Assembly: GCF_025403485.1 (NCBI RefSeq)
Contig: NZ_CP099966.1
Coordinates: 4,834,501-4,898,500, forward strand
Length of the DNA: 64,000 nucleotides
Direction: 5' to 3'
Source of the DNA: Chryseobacterium paludis
Lineage (GTDB): Bacteria > Bacteroidota > Bacteroidia > Flavobacteriales > Weeksellaceae
Shown: one piece after another, positions 35,760 through 44,904 of the stretch
How the letters are laid out: each line of letters opens with the position of its first letter
Numbering within the stretch: position 1 is the stretch's first letter
Made by a program: the position numbers and the translations under genes
The notes under the pieces: generated by a model
Database searches by the model: none
What the model saw: the letters and a program-made list of their open reading frames with translations, nothing else
Told to the model about the DNA's origin: nothing

Positions 35760-35990
35760 CTTTATATTCTTTTTAAACCACAAAAGCCACAAAAAGTTTT
35801 AAACACTTCAGTCATCATGAAAGTCCTCGAATATTGCATATAAAGAACATATAAGTATCTTAAACCTTTGATCTTAGTAGATCAGGATAGTCAGGATTAG
35901 TGTCATATTCTACGTATAAAAATAGTCATTCCATTTGTCAGAAAACGAAATTCAAATTGACTCTGGTCTAAACCTGAATATATAAGATAC
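35760..35990. repeat. Gene-free 230-nt stretch resembling a dispersed intergenic repeat
   Basis: No ORF of gene quality. It starts with CCACAAAAGCCACAAAAAG (a tandem CCACAAAA word), then ACATATAAGTATC and the inverted repeat TGATCT-TAGT-AGATCA (35869-35884). I have the impression that similar CCACAAAAG stretches recur between genes of related genomes, but cannot verify it here. Confidence 0.35.
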
Positions 35991-35997
35991 AAAAAAA

Positions 35998-36017
35998 CCG
36001 CTTCAATAAAGAAGCGG
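35998..36017 (-). terminator. Terminator of the acyl-CoA ligase gene
   Basis: CCGCTTC (35998-36004) pairs with GAAGCGG (36011-36017); on the minus strand a T7 run follows. It lies 10 nt beyond the stop. Confidence 0.85.
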
Positions 36018-36026
36018 CTGATATTT

Positions 36027-37805
36027 TTATTCATGATGCTCATACATCTTATTGTATAAGTCTATAAACTTCTCTTTAATTGCTTTTCTTTTTAATTTTA
36101 AAGTAGGAGTCAGGAGTCCGGCATCAATACTCCAGACTTCTGGAGTTAGCTCGATTTTTTTAATTTTTTCCCAATTTCCGAGATGTTCATTAATACCATC
36201 GATCTCTTTTTCTATTCTTTCTTTTAACTCTGGACTTTTAGCGATCTCCTGTGGAGTAGAACCTAAGTTTATGTTATTTCGCATTGCCCAGCTTTTGGCA
36301 AATTCAAAGTCAGGCTGAATAAGTGCACAAGGCATTTTTTCACCATCACCAACCACCATAATTTGTTCAATGAACTTGGAAGCTTTTGCCTGGTTTTCGA
36401 TAATTTGTGGTGCGATATACTTACCTCCGGATGTTTTAAACATTTCTTTCTTACGATCAGTGATTTGTAAGAAGCCATCAGCATCAATATTTCCGATATC
36501 TCCGGTTTTGAAATACCCGTCATCCGTGAAAACTTCTTTTGTCATTTCTTCATTTTTAAAATAACCTTTAAAAATAGAAGGACCTTTTACTGTTATTTCA
36601 CCGTCTTCCTGAATTTTTACATGTAAGTTATCTAAAGGCAAACCAACAGTTCCGATTTTCATTTTGTCGAAGCTGTTTACAGAAATTACCGGAGAGGTTT
36701 CCGTTAATCCATATCCTTCCAGAATTGGAATTCCGGCATTTTGAAACATCAGATTTAATCTTGTAGATAGTGCTGCAGAACCTGAAACAAGAGTTACGAT
36801 TTCACCACCCAATCCTTCTCTCCATTTTGAGAATACCAGTTTATCAGCAATGATCTCGAAAAGTCCTGATGGTTTTGAAACCTCTTTCTTTTTAGAAATA
36901 AGGTTTAAAGCCCAAAAGAATATTTTTGTTTTTAATCCACCGGCAGAAGATCCTGTACTATAGATTTTATCATATACTTTCTCCACTAATCTTGGGACAA
37001 CACTCATATAGTGAGGCTTAACTTCTTTTACATTCTCACCCATTTTATCAATGCTCTCGGCAAAATAAACTGAAAAACCATTGTATTGGAACAGGTAGAA
37101 AAGCATTCTTTCAAAAATATGACAGATCGGTAGAAAGCTTAAGATCCTGGTATCCTTATAATCAAGGCCTTTTTTCTTAGGAATTCTAGGAACTGATCCC
37201 AGAACATTAGAAACAATATTATGATGCGTAAGCATTACTCCTTTAGGCCTTCCTGTGGTTCCTGATGTATAAATAATCGTTGCCAGATCCTCGGAATTGA
37301 TTGCGTTAGAAAGCTCTTCTACTTCAATTTGTGTAGAATCATCTTCACCCAGATCCAAAATTTCGCGCCAATTGGCAGCACCACTTATGGTGTCAAAAGT
37401 GAAAACTCCCTGCAAAGATGGTATATTGTGTTTCACTTTCATTACTTTAGTAAGCAATTCTTTATCGGAAACAAAGCAGTATTTTATTTCAGCATTACCA
37501 AAAATGAATTCATAGTCTTCATGAGATATGCTTGGGTAGACAGGCACAGAAACCACTCCGATCTGAGAAAGTCCCAAATCCATGATAGCCCATTCTGTAC
37601 GCGTATTAGTTGTAATTAGAGCAATTTTGTCCCCGGGTTTAATTCCAAGTTTTAAAAGACCTCTGGATATTTTATTTCCTTGATTGATAAATTCTTGCGT
37701 AGATGTTTTTTTCCATTCACCCTGATGCTTTGTCACAAACATATCCGTTTTAGGAAATTTATCCAAAGCATGATGAGGTATATCGAATAATCTTTTGATC
37801 GTCAT
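36027..37805 (-). CDS. Long-chain fatty acid--CoA ligase (AMP-forming)
   Basis: Activates fatty acids to acyl-CoA via an acyl-AMP, for beta-oxidation or lipid synthesis; acts at the inner membrane. The 592-aa protein has the ATP-binding P loop TIIYTSGTTGRPKG (about residue 172), the motif GYGLTETSP, the hinge motif YFKTGDIG and DRKKEMFKTSGGKYI, all typical of the long-chain group. It is transcribed divergently from an acyl-CoA dehydrogenase gene, which uses its product, so the pair likely belongs to fatty-acid degradation. Confidence 0.94.
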   Translation of the reverse strand: MTIKRLFDIPHHALDKFPKTDMFVTKHQGEWKKTSTQEFINQGNKISRGLLKLGIKPGDKIALITTNTRTEWAIMDLGLSQIGVVSVPVYPSISHEDYEFIFGNAEIKYCFVSDKELLTKVMKVKHNIPSLQGVFTFDTISGAANWREILDLGEDDSTQIEVEELSNAINSEDLATIIYTSGTTGRPKGVMLTHHNIVSNVLGSVPRIPKKKGLDYKDTRILSFLPICHIFERMLFYLFQYNGFSVYFAESIDKMGENVKEVKPHYMSVVPRLVEKVYDKIYSTGSSAGGLKTKIFFWALNLISKKKEVSKPSGLFEIIADKLVFSKWREGLGGEIVTLVSGSAALSTRLNLMFQNAGIPILEGYGLTETSPVISVNSFDKMKIGTVGLPLDNLHVKIQEDGEITVKGPSIFKGYFKNEEMTKEVFTDDGYFKTGDIGNIDADGFLQITDRKKEMFKTSGGKYIAPQIIENQAKASKFIEQIMVVGDGEKMPCALIQPDFEFAKSWAMRNNINLGSTPQEIAKSPELKERIEKEIDGINEHLGNWEKIKKIELTPEVWSIDAGLLTPTLKLKRKAIKEKFIDLYNKMYEHHE

Positions 37806-37950
37806 AATTTTTTATGTAATTTTTAAAGAAATTTAAATATAAGCATTTTTGTGAAAACAGCATAAATCTACTCGCAATTTTCGGATATCAAATATTTTTT
37901 CAGGTTTGCTTAAAAAGTGTAAATTTACGACCATCTAATTATTAATTTTT

Positions 37951-39090
37951 ATGGACTTTAATTTATCGGAAGAACAGCTGATGATTCAGCAGGCAGCAAG
38001 AGATTTTGCACAAAACGAACTATTACCAGGGGTTATTGAAAGAGATCGCGATCAAAAATTCCCAACTGAACAAGTGAAGATGATGGGTGAAATGGGACTT
38101 TTAGGAATGATGGTAGATCCTAAATATGGTGGAGCAGGTATGGATAGCGTTTCTTACGTTTTGGCTATGGAGGAGATTGCAAAAGTGGATGCCTCTGCAG
38201 CAGTTGTAATGTCTGTAAACAATTCATTAGTTTGTGCTGGTCTTGAAAAGTTTGCTTCTGAAGAACAAAAACAAAAATATCTTACACCTTTAGCGAGTGG
38301 GAAGGTAATCGGTGCATTTGCTTTATCTGAGCCTGAGGCAGGATCTGATGCAACTTCGCAAAAAACAACTGCAGAAGATAAAGGGGATTATTATCTTTTA
38401 AATGGAATTAAAAACTGGATCACAAATGGAGGAACTGCTTCTTACTACGTTGTAATTGCTCAGACTGATCCTGAGAAAAAGCATAAAGGAATCAATGCAT
38501 TTATCGTAGAAAGAGGTTGGGAAGGTTTTGAGATCGGACCAAAAGAAGATAAATTAGGAATCAGAGGGAGTGATACACACTCTTTAATGTTCAATAATGT
38601 AAAAGTACCTAAAGAAAACAGAATTGGAGAAGATGGTTTTGGTTTCAATTTTGCAATGGCTGTATTGAATGGAGGTAGAATAGGAATTGCTTCTCAAGCT
38701 TTAGGAATTGCTGCAGGAGCTTATGAATTGGCGCTTAAATATGCTAAGACAAGAAAGGCTTTTAAAACTGAAATTATCAATCATCAGGCTATTGCTTTTA
38801 AATTAGCAGATATGGCGACGCAGATTACTGCTGCAAGAATGCTTTGTTTCAAGGCTGCAACAGAGAAAGATGCTGGAAAAGATATTTCTGAAAGTGGGGC
38901 TATGGCAAAATTATACGCTTCTCAGGTAGCTATGGACACTTCTATTGAAGCGGTACAAATCCATGGTGGATATGGATACGTGAAAGAATACCACGTTGAA
39001 AGATTTATGCGTGATGCTAAGATCACTCAGATTTATGAAGGAACTTCTGAAATCCAGAAAATCGTGATTTCCAGAAGTATTTCAAAATAA
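37951..39090 (+). CDS. Acyl-CoA dehydrogenase
   Basis: FAD-dependent first step of beta-oxidation, converting acyl-CoA to trans-2-enoyl-CoA. At 379 aa it has the FAD-binding signature GAFALSEPEAGSDA (about 129-142) and the C-terminal GGYGYVKEYHVERFMRDAKI, with the catalytic base in YEGTSEIQ. It is most like short/medium-chain members, but chain length is not decided by these motifs. The divergent neighbour makes acyl-CoA. A small membrane-anchored protein gene follows 24 nt downstream. Confidence 0.95.
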   Translation: MDFNLSEEQLMIQQAARDFAQNELLPGVIERDRDQKFPTEQVKMMGEMGLLGMMVDPKYGGAGMDSVSYVLAMEEIAKVDASAAVVMSVNNSLVCAGLEKFASEEQKQKYLTPLASGKVIGAFALSEPEAGSDATSQKTTAEDKGDYYLLNGIKNWITNGGTASYYVVIAQTDPEKKHKGINAFIVERGWEGFEIGPKEDKLGIRGSDTHSLMFNNVKVPKENRIGEDGFGFNFAMAVLNGGRIGIASQALGIAAGAYELALKYAKTRKAFKTEIINHQAIAFKLADMATQITAARMLCFKAATEKDAGKDISESGAMAKLYASQVAMDTSIEAVQIHGGYGYVKEYHVERFMRDAKITQIYEGTSEIQKIVISRSISK

Positions 39091-39114
39091 AAACATAAAC
39101 AAACACAACTACTT

Positions 39115-39480
39115 ATGAAAAAAACTTGGTGGATCACTCTGGGAATCGTTTTACTTCTAATAGGAGTATTCGTATGGTATAAGTTTTTCTTCGTTTTTGG
39201 CGAAGGAGTAAAGTCAGGTTATCTGAACTATGCTATTAAAAAAGGCTATGTATTTAAAACCTATGAAGGTAAATTGATTCAGGAAGGTTTTGGAAGAGGA
39301 AAGACTGGAAGTATTACAAGCTATGAGTTTGAATTTTCTGTGAATGATCCCGAAGTTTTTAAACAATTGGAAACAAACAGTGGTAAAACCTTTGATCTTC
39401 ATTACAAAGAATACAAAGGCACATTACCTTGGAGAGGAAACACAAAATATGTGGTAGATAAAGTAGTAAATATGAAATAG
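39115..39480 (+). CDS. Small membrane-anchored protein of unknown function
   Basis: A 121-aa protein with a single N-terminal hydrophobic segment (residues 4-28, WWITLGIVLLLIGVFVWY) and a hydrophilic remainder with Gly/Lys-rich strands (YEGKLIQEGFGRGKTGS, FEFSVNDPEVFKQLE). It probably faces the periplasm from an inner-membrane anchor. Related flavobacterial proteins exist, as far as I recall, but without known function. It follows the acyl-CoA dehydrogenase with a 24-nt gap and shares its terminator, so they may be one transcript. Confidence 0.7.
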   Translation: MKKTWWITLGIVLLLIGVFVWYKFFFVFGEGVKSGYLNYAIKKGYVFKTYEGKLIQEGFGRGKTGSITSYEFEFSVNDPEVFKQLETNSGKTFDLHYKEYKGTLPWRGNTKYVVDKVVNMK

Positions 39481-39481
39481 T

Positions 39482-39508
39482 AAAAGGCTCTCAATTTGAG
39501 AGCCTTTT
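39482..39508. terminator. Terminator after the small membrane protein
   Basis: AAAAGGCTCTCA (39482-39493) pairs with TGAGAGCCTTTT (39497-39508), directly behind the stop at 39480. Confidence 0.85.
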
Positions 39509-39588
39509 ACATTCACGCACCACAAAATATTAAGATATAATATTATTTTTTTTCTTTTTAATACAGTAGCTAAAAAGCAGATTAAAGT

Positions 39589-40617
39589 TTATTTGATGAT
39601 CAGTTGACCTGATTTTGGAAATTGATCGATGATATCATCGCCCACACCAAAATTACCTTTTAAAATATCTCTCGGATTTCCACCAATCCAGCTGCTTAAA
39701 TCAATAGCTTCGTATAAACCATTATTAAAACCAAGCAATACAATAAGTTTTTCAGTACCTACATTTTTGATGTAATGTCCGGCTCCCATTGGAACATAGC
39801 CAACATCACCTTTTTCAAATTTGTCTTTCACAAATTGTCCTTCTGCCAGAAAAACACCCATTTCCGCTTTTCCTTGAATGTAATATTGCCATTCGTCAGC
39901 ATTTGGATGCCAATGCATTTCACGCAGTCCACCGGGTTCAATTTCAAATATACTTCCGGTAATGGTTTTAGCAATGTGAAATTCTTTCTGGGTAACAACT
40001 CTCTGGATGCCACCACCTGGTATAACAATGGGCTGTTGTGATCCTAGTGGATATCGGTGCTTTGAAACTAGACTTACTTCATTTCTTGGAGAAGCCAGAC
40101 CAGAATAAATATCAGGAAGCTCACACTGGGCAAAATAGGCTTCACCCTGATAAAGCTGTTTTACTTCTTCCTGAGTTATTCCTAAATTTTGTGCGGCAAT
40201 TTCTACCGGAACACTAGAAATAAAATCTGTAATACTGAAGGTATGATCCTCAGAAAAATCTCCATTATCAAATATGAGTATAAAATGACAGCTTTCACTG
40301 CTGATACACTGTAAAACATGGCCAAAACCTCTTGGGAAGTACCAAACATCACCGGGATTGAAAATGTCTGTAGAAACCTCTCCCTTGGGATCAATTACTG
40401 TCGTCCGCATTTGACCTTTCAAAACATATCCCCATTCTGCAGCGTTGGCATGCCAATGAAGTTCGCGAATGGCTCCCGGCTCTAAATGCATACTTACCCC
40501 GGCAAGATTTTCTGAAGCTTTAAATTCTTTTACCGAAACACCTCTTGTAATACCACCCGGTCCAAGTCGTGGTTCTTTTTTTTCGAGCTCATATTTGAAG
40601 TTAGGAAGGTGGTTCAT
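39589..40617 (-). CDS. Bicupin, oxalate decarboxylase family
   Basis: A 342-aa protein of two cupin domains with intact metal sites. Cupin 1 (about 45-125) has HWHANAAEW and FGHVLQ, giving His, His, Glu, His. Cupin 2 (about 215-300) has HWHPNADEW and AGHYIKN. Bacillus OxdC carries a mobile lid with SENST whose Glu acts as the proton donor; the equivalent here reads SEDHT in GDFSEDHTFSITDF, so the Glu is kept. Oxalate decarboxylation to formate plus CO2 using Mn is plausible, but the substrate is not proven. There is no signal peptide, so it is cytoplasmic, and it stands alone. Confidence 0.85.
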   Translation of the reverse strand: MNHLPNFKYELEKKEPRLGPGGITRGVSVKEFKASENLAGVSMHLEPGAIRELHWHANAAEWGYVLKGQMRTTVIDPKGEVSTDIFNPGDVWYFPRGFGHVLQCISSESCHFILIFDNGDFSEDHTFSITDFISSVPVEIAAQNLGITQEEVKQLYQGEAYFAQCELPDIYSGLASPRNEVSLVSKHRYPLGSQQPIVIPGGGIQRVVTQKEFHIAKTITGSIFEIEPGGLREMHWHPNADEWQYYIQGKAEMGVFLAEGQFVKDKFEKGDVGYVPMGAGHYIKNVGTEKLIVLLGFNNGLYEAIDLSSWIGGNPRDILKGNFGVGDDIIDQFPKSGQLIIK

Positions 40618-40715
40618 TGGTGTTAGTCTTTAAGTTTTAATTTGGTATTATAAAGTTAACGAAGAATATTTTCCTTAAGTACCTGCAGATGATTAAAATA
40701 TTATTAAAAATAAAA

Positions 40716-40737
40716 AATCCATCAGCGATGATGGATT
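40716..40737 (-). terminator. Terminator of the DUF4349 gene
   Basis: AATCCATC (40716-40723) pairs with GATGGATT (40730-40737), followed on the minus strand by a T-rich run. It lies 7 nt beyond the stop at 40744. Confidence 0.75.
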
Positions 40738-40743
40738 AGAATG

Positions 40744-41256
40744 TTAGTTAGACTGGTTATTAGGGATGTTTTTATTTTTCTTTTTGTAGAAATAATATCC
40801 GATTCCTATAATTAAAAATAAAGGCCAAAAGGGAAGCATAAACAAAAAGATACCTGTAATTACACTCCAGCCAGAAGAGATCGCATCAAAAGATTCATCT
40901 CCGAAACTTTTAGGTTTATCGATTCCTGTATAACCTTCAGTAGTTCCATAAAGTGTAATTTCTAAATCAGACATTGTATTTTCAACATAATTCTGTCCGG
41001 ATATTTCAGTTCCCTTATTTTCAATAACACCAATCCTGCTTATATCATCCATTAGATAGTCAAGCTTCTGAATAGGAACCTTTACTTTTAGATAGGCAAT
41101 TTTTTTTTCATTGTTATTTAGAGAAATATTTTCACTTTGTATAAAACCATCATATTTTTTCACTTCCTGAGTTACGATGTCTTTTGCGGTTTCAGTATTT
41201 TCAACATTTAATTCTAGTGTTCCGGTCTTTAGCATTTTGTTTTTAGGAGGATTCAA
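40744..41256 (-). pseudogene. DUF4349 domain and transmembrane half of a frameshift-split lipoprotein gene
   Basis: The 3' half of one gene. As an independent frame it would begin with TTG (41254-41256) and has no signal peptide. Its sequence reads as a DUF4349 domain (LKTGTLELNVENTETAKD, KVKVPIQKLDYLMDDISRIG, NTMSDLEITLYG) followed by a transmembrane segment near the C terminus (GIFLFMLPFWPLFLIIGIGYYFY) and a basic tail. The 5' half (41253-41675) supplies the missing lipoprotein signal. An extra A in the A7 run at 41273-41279 joins the two exactly. Whether it is a true mutation, programmed slippage or an assembly error is open. Confidence 0.8.
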
Positions 41257-41675
41257 TTCATCATTTTCTTTCTTTTTTTATCCTTATAAATCACTTTAGT
41301 TTCTTTAATGATCTTTGGAGAAGGTACATTGATCACAATTTTTTCAGAGCCTTTTTTAGTTGAGTCCTTTTTTTCTATTTTAGATTCTAATTTAGTAGAA
41401 GCTATTTTATTAGATAAGGAATCTACACTTTTTGAGGTCGCTTCAATTTTTTCTTTGATCACATTTTTTGTGTCATCAAATTCTTTGATTTTTACATTGG
41501 CCGAATCAAAAACGGCTTCCGCTGTATTGGTTATATCACTGATCTTATCAGATGTGGCTGTAACGGTACTATCGGCAGATTGTACTGCTCCTTCAAGCTG
41601 AGATTTTGTTGCTTCACTTTTTTTACACATGATGAAAGTGCTGGATACTGCAACTAGTAAGATGAACTTTTTCAT
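41253..41675 (-). pseudogene. 5' half of frameshift-split DUF4349 lipoprotein gene
   Basis: Codes for 140 aa in its own frame: a lipoprotein signal (KKFILLVAVSSTFIMC; Cys at about residue 17), then a Ser/Thr/Lys-rich region with predicted helices (SADSTVTATSDKISDITNTA) and a Lys/Pro linker (VINVPSPKIIKETKVIYKDKK). It stops at TGA 41253-41255, inside the normal linker of this protein family. Adding one A to the A7 run at 41273-41279 changes the linker to KDKKKKENDELNPPKNK and continues into the DUF4349 domain. The intact protein would be about 310 aa, anchored in a membrane as a lipoprotein. Confidence 0.8.
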
Positions 41676-42080
41676 AAGATTAATTTTTTTGATGAAGTAA
41701 AATTAGCAGGGCTATCAAAGTTGTTTTTGTAAATGAGGCGTATTGTTTTGGTAAATCTGTAAATATTTAATATCTAGTGGATTAAAATGATTTACAATTT
41801 TTTTACAAGAATTTTTACAGGTGTATTTGATTTCTTGGAAGAATTAAAGGAATGATTGTAATTAAGATTTTACAGAATAATTGTGTGAGGGATAATTAAA
41901 AAATATCACCATATCAATTGGTAATCAAAAATAGTGGAGATCGTATGAAAGTGAATTGTTCAGACAAATCTGGATTTTTTTAATGAAGAGAATGCCTATT
42001 GTCTCGTGGTGAATGTTTAATTAGTTGATTTTTAAAAGGTTTTAAGTTTTTTATGTAAGAATATTTTTCTATTTTTGACT
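41676..42080. other. 405-nt intergenic region without a gene
   Basis: No coding potential beyond very short frames, no tRNA-like or riboswitch-like fold that I can recognise. It holds divergent upstream regions for the DUF4349 gene (minus) and the lipoprotein gene (plus). TATTTTTG at 42070-42077 matches the -7 consensus but lies just before the ATG at 42081, so it would give a leaderless mRNA or is chance. Confidence 0.5.
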
Positions 42081-42554
42081 ATGAATATATTAGTAAAATT
42101 TTCAATTATTTCTATTTTTTTGTTTTTGTTGGTGTTTTCCTGCGCCAATTATAAAAGGAATATAACTCCAGGTAAGAATGCTGAAAAAGTAGAATTTACT
42201 GAAATAAGAAGGTTGAATGCTGAAATTAATTTAAAAGAATATACTCTGATAAATTCAACAAAGGGGATTAAAGAACTATACAGACAGTTAGATAATTCCA
42301 AATTTTCAAGATCAGCACCTATACCAGTATTAGAAGAATCGGGTGCATACTTTTTAGTCTTAAAGCCTCAGTTAAAGAATAAAAAATACGGAGATATTGA
42401 AATTGAAAAATTGGAAATGAATAATTCTATTCTATTAGTTAATTATAAAGAGATTGAAAATAGGGAATATGCAGAAGAAAAACAATCAAATCCTATTGTA
42501 ATACTTAAGGTATTCAATAAACCAACTGAAATAAAGCTAAATTTAATTAAATAA
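42081..42554 (+). CDS. Putative lipoprotein of unknown function
   Basis: A 157-aa protein from the ATG at 42081; a TTG two codons earlier is less likely. The N terminus is hydrophobic and ends in the lipobox LLVFSC (Cys at about residue 20), followed by a polar domain with mixed strands (YKRNITPGKNAEKVEF, GAYFLVLKPQLKNKKYG, IVILKVFNKPTEIKLN). I do not recognise the fold. The stop codon at 42554 directly abuts the next ORF, so it is probably co-expressed with the secreted metalloprotease and could be an inhibitor, chaperone or surface partner. That is inference from position only. Confidence 0.65.
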   Translation: MNILVKFSIISIFLFLLVFSCANYKRNITPGKNAEKVEFTEIRRLNAEINLKEYTLINSTKGIKELYRQLDNSKFSRSAPIPVLEESGAYFLVLKPQLKNKKYGDIEIEKLEMNNSILLVNYKEIENREYAEEKQSNPIVILKVFNKPTEIKLNLIK

Positions 42555-42560
42555 ATGTAT

Positions 42561-44828
42561 ATGAAAAAAAGATTACTAATTCTTGCAGGTTTTCTCGTAA
42601 TATCATCTATGGGATTTGCACAGCAAAATCAATGGACAAAGCTTTCGAAGCAAAGTATCAAAGAAACAAAGGAATCATCTGTTAGAGTATCTGACTATGA
42701 ATTGTTAAGACTGAATACAGATGAACTTAAACAACAACTATCGAATGCGCCCGACAGAAATAAAACGCCTTTGGCAAAGGGTGTTTTAATAAAATTTCCT
42801 AATGACCAGGGAGCATTTGACACTTATGAAATATTGGAAGCATCAACAATGCATCCTGATCTTCAATCAAGATATTCTGATATCAAATCATACACAGGAC
42901 ATAGAGTAGGCGATCCAGCTACTAAAATAAAATTCTCATTAGATCCTTATTTTGGTTTAAATGCGGTAATCAGGGGCTCTAAAGGAATGTATTATATAGA
43001 TTCATACTCACCTGATAATAAGGTTTACAGATTGTATGACAGGAAAAATGCTCAATCAGCCAGTAAATTTGAGTGTCTTTTTAAAGATGATAATTCATTG
43101 AAACAAATTGGTTCCGGATTGGAAGGAAAAACAGTTGTTGATGGATTATTGCGTAAATACAGGCTTGCGATTTCTACCACGATAGAGTATACAGCTTATA
43201 TTGCCCTGCAGGCCGGGGTAAGTACGGGGACTGATGCTCAGAAAAAAGCTGCTGTTTTAGCTGCTGTTAATTTAGTTGTAGCGCGCCTTAATGAAGTTTT
43301 TGAAAATGATATTTCTGTAACATTGCAGTTAATTGCTAATACAGATGTTTTGTTTTTTACCAGTGTAGATACTTACGACCCGCTTGATGCTTATCAAATG
43401 ATTGACGAGAATGTAGTGGTAACAAATAATGCTATTGGAGCGGCAAATTATGATATAGGTCATGTCTTTTTTCAAGCAAACCAAGGAAACGATAATGGTT
43501 TAGCTTATACACCTGCCGTTTGTAGCAATACAGTGAAAGCAGGAGGTGTTACTGGATCTGCTGTTCCTGTAGGTGATCCTTTTGTTATCGATTTTGTAGC
43601 ACATGAAATGGGACATCAGTTTGGGGCAAATCATACACAGAATAACGCATGTAACAGAAACGATGCAACTTCGATTGAACCTGGAAGCGCAAGTTCAATT
43701 ATGGGATATGCAGGAATCTGTCCTCCTAATGTTCAGAATAACAGTGATGCTTATTTCCATGCGGTTAGCATTCGTGAAATGTATACAACGATCACTTCTC
43801 CTTCAAGAAACTGTAGTGTGAATACAGCAACAGGTAATAATGAACCCACTGCAAATGCAGGACCTGATAAAACGATACCAAAACAAACTCCATTCATGCT
43901 AACAGGGGTTGGAAATGATCCGGATGGTGATGCTATCACTTATAACTGGGAACAAATTGATTTTGGAGCGGCTCAAATGCCTCCAAGACCGGCAAATGCA
44001 GTAGGACCAATGTTCAGATCTTTATGGGCTACCACCTCACCATCAAGATATTTTCCGAGATTATCTACAATTATAGAAGGTTATAATCCAACAATAATTA
44101 CAGCAAGTAATTACAGAGCCTGGGAAAAATTATCTTCTGTTGCCAGAACATTGAATTTTTCATTATTGGTAAGAGATAATAATCCGGCTGGCGGACAAAC
44201 AGGTCGCGATGATATTCAATTAACAGTATCAGATGCGGCAGGACCTTTTGTTGTTACTTCTCAAAATCTTCCGGGAGCAGTTTGGAATACAGGTGAGTCT
44301 AAAACGATAACCTGGGATGTTGCCAATACAAATGCAGCTCCTGTAAACACTGCAAATGTAAGTATTCTACTTTCGACAGATGGTGGACTTACATTCCCTC
44401 ACGTATTGGTTGCAAGTACCCCGAATAATGGATCTTATACCTTCAATGTTCCTGGTGGATTAGGTACAGCAAGTAATGCAAGATTAATGATCAAGGCAAT
44501 TGATAATGTCTTTTTAAACGTAAATACAACAAACTTTACCATCAATTCGACATTAGGAGTAAGTGACTCAGAAAAATCGGAAGCCGGATTTGCTATTTAT
44601 CCAAATCCTTCTAAAGGTATTTTTACTATCGAAACTAATACGAAAAAAGGAATATCTTATACTGTTTTTGCTATGGATGGAAAATTAGTAAGTCCGAAAA
44701 AAGATATTAATAAAACAGGTAAAATCTCCGAACGCGTTAATTTATCTGAACTTCCTACTGGAGTTTATATCATTCAGGTAGATAAAGACGACCAAAGAAT
44801 TTCTAAGAAATTAATCATTAATAAATAA
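42561..44828 (+). CDS. Secreted zinc metalloprotease (metzincin) with T9SS type A sorting domain
   Basis: A 755-aa protease from the ATG at 42561; another ATG lies two codons upstream at 42555. Signal peptide about 1-20 (ends SMGFAQ). An N-terminal propeptide-like region (20-190) precedes the reprolysin-like catalytic domain (about 195-420). That domain has the zinc motif HEMGHQFGANH near residue 347 (three His, catalytic Glu) and a Met-turn SIMGYAGIC about 35 residues later. A PKD-like segment (GNDPDGDAITYNWEQ) and a beta domain follow, then a T9SS C-terminal domain (FAIYPNPSKGIFTIETN). It is likely exported and attached or released at the cell surface; substrates unknown. Confidence 0.9.
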   Translation: MKKRLLILAGFLVISSMGFAQQNQWTKLSKQSIKETKESSVRVSDYELLRLNTDELKQQLSNAPDRNKTPLAKGVLIKFPNDQGAFDTYEILEASTMHPDLQSRYSDIKSYTGHRVGDPATKIKFSLDPYFGLNAVIRGSKGMYYIDSYSPDNKVYRLYDRKNAQSASKFECLFKDDNSLKQIGSGLEGKTVVDGLLRKYRLAISTTIEYTAYIALQAGVSTGTDAQKKAAVLAAVNLVVARLNEVFENDISVTLQLIANTDVLFFTSVDTYDPLDAYQMIDENVVVTNNAIGAANYDIGHVFFQANQGNDNGLAYTPAVCSNTVKAGGVTGSAVPVGDPFVIDFVAHEMGHQFGANHTQNNACNRNDATSIEPGSASSIMGYAGICPPNVQNNSDAYFHAVSIREMYTTITSPSRNCSVNTATGNNEPTANAGPDKTIPKQTPFMLTGVGNDPDGDAITYNWEQIDFGAAQMPPRPANAVGPMFRSLWATTSPSRYFPRLSTIIEGYNPTIITASNYRAWEKLSSVARTLNFSLLVRDNNPAGGQTGRDDIQLTVSDAAGPFVVTSQNLPGAVWNTGESKTITWDVANTNAAPVNTANVSILLSTDGGLTFPHVLVASTPNNGSYTFNVPGGLGTASNARLMIKAIDNVFLNVNTTNFTINSTLGVSDSEKSEAGFAIYPNPSKGIFTIETNTKKGISYTVFAMDGKLVSPKKDINKTGKISERVNLSELPTGVYIIQVDKDDQRISKKLIINK

Positions 44829-44855
44829 TCAATATCTGTTTAATCCATAAAAAAA

Positions 44856-44880
44856 AACGTTCAGTGTTACACTGAACGTT
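44856..44880. terminator. Bidirectional terminator between metalloprotease and prfC
   Basis: AACGTTCAGTGT (44856-44867) pairs with ACACTGAACGTT (44869-44880) with A and T runs on both sides. It serves the protease gene (plus) and prfC (minus). Confidence 0.88.
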
Positions 44881-44904
44881 TTTTTATTTTTAAGATACAT
44901 GATC

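Noticed and set aside
35760..35990. Hidden small gene between the CT398-type gene and the acyl-CoA ligase
   Set aside because: All frames are interrupted within a few codons, and the words look repeat-like.
41254..41256. TTG as genuine start of a separate DUF4349 gene
   Set aside because: It would lack the signal peptide that the adjacent frame supplies, and the frames join perfectly with one added A.
41273..41280. Classic -1 ribosomal frameshift heptamer at the A7 run
   Set aside because: In the reading frame the codons are AAA AAA AGA preceded by T, which does not fit X XXY YYZ; simple slippage or an indel explains it better.
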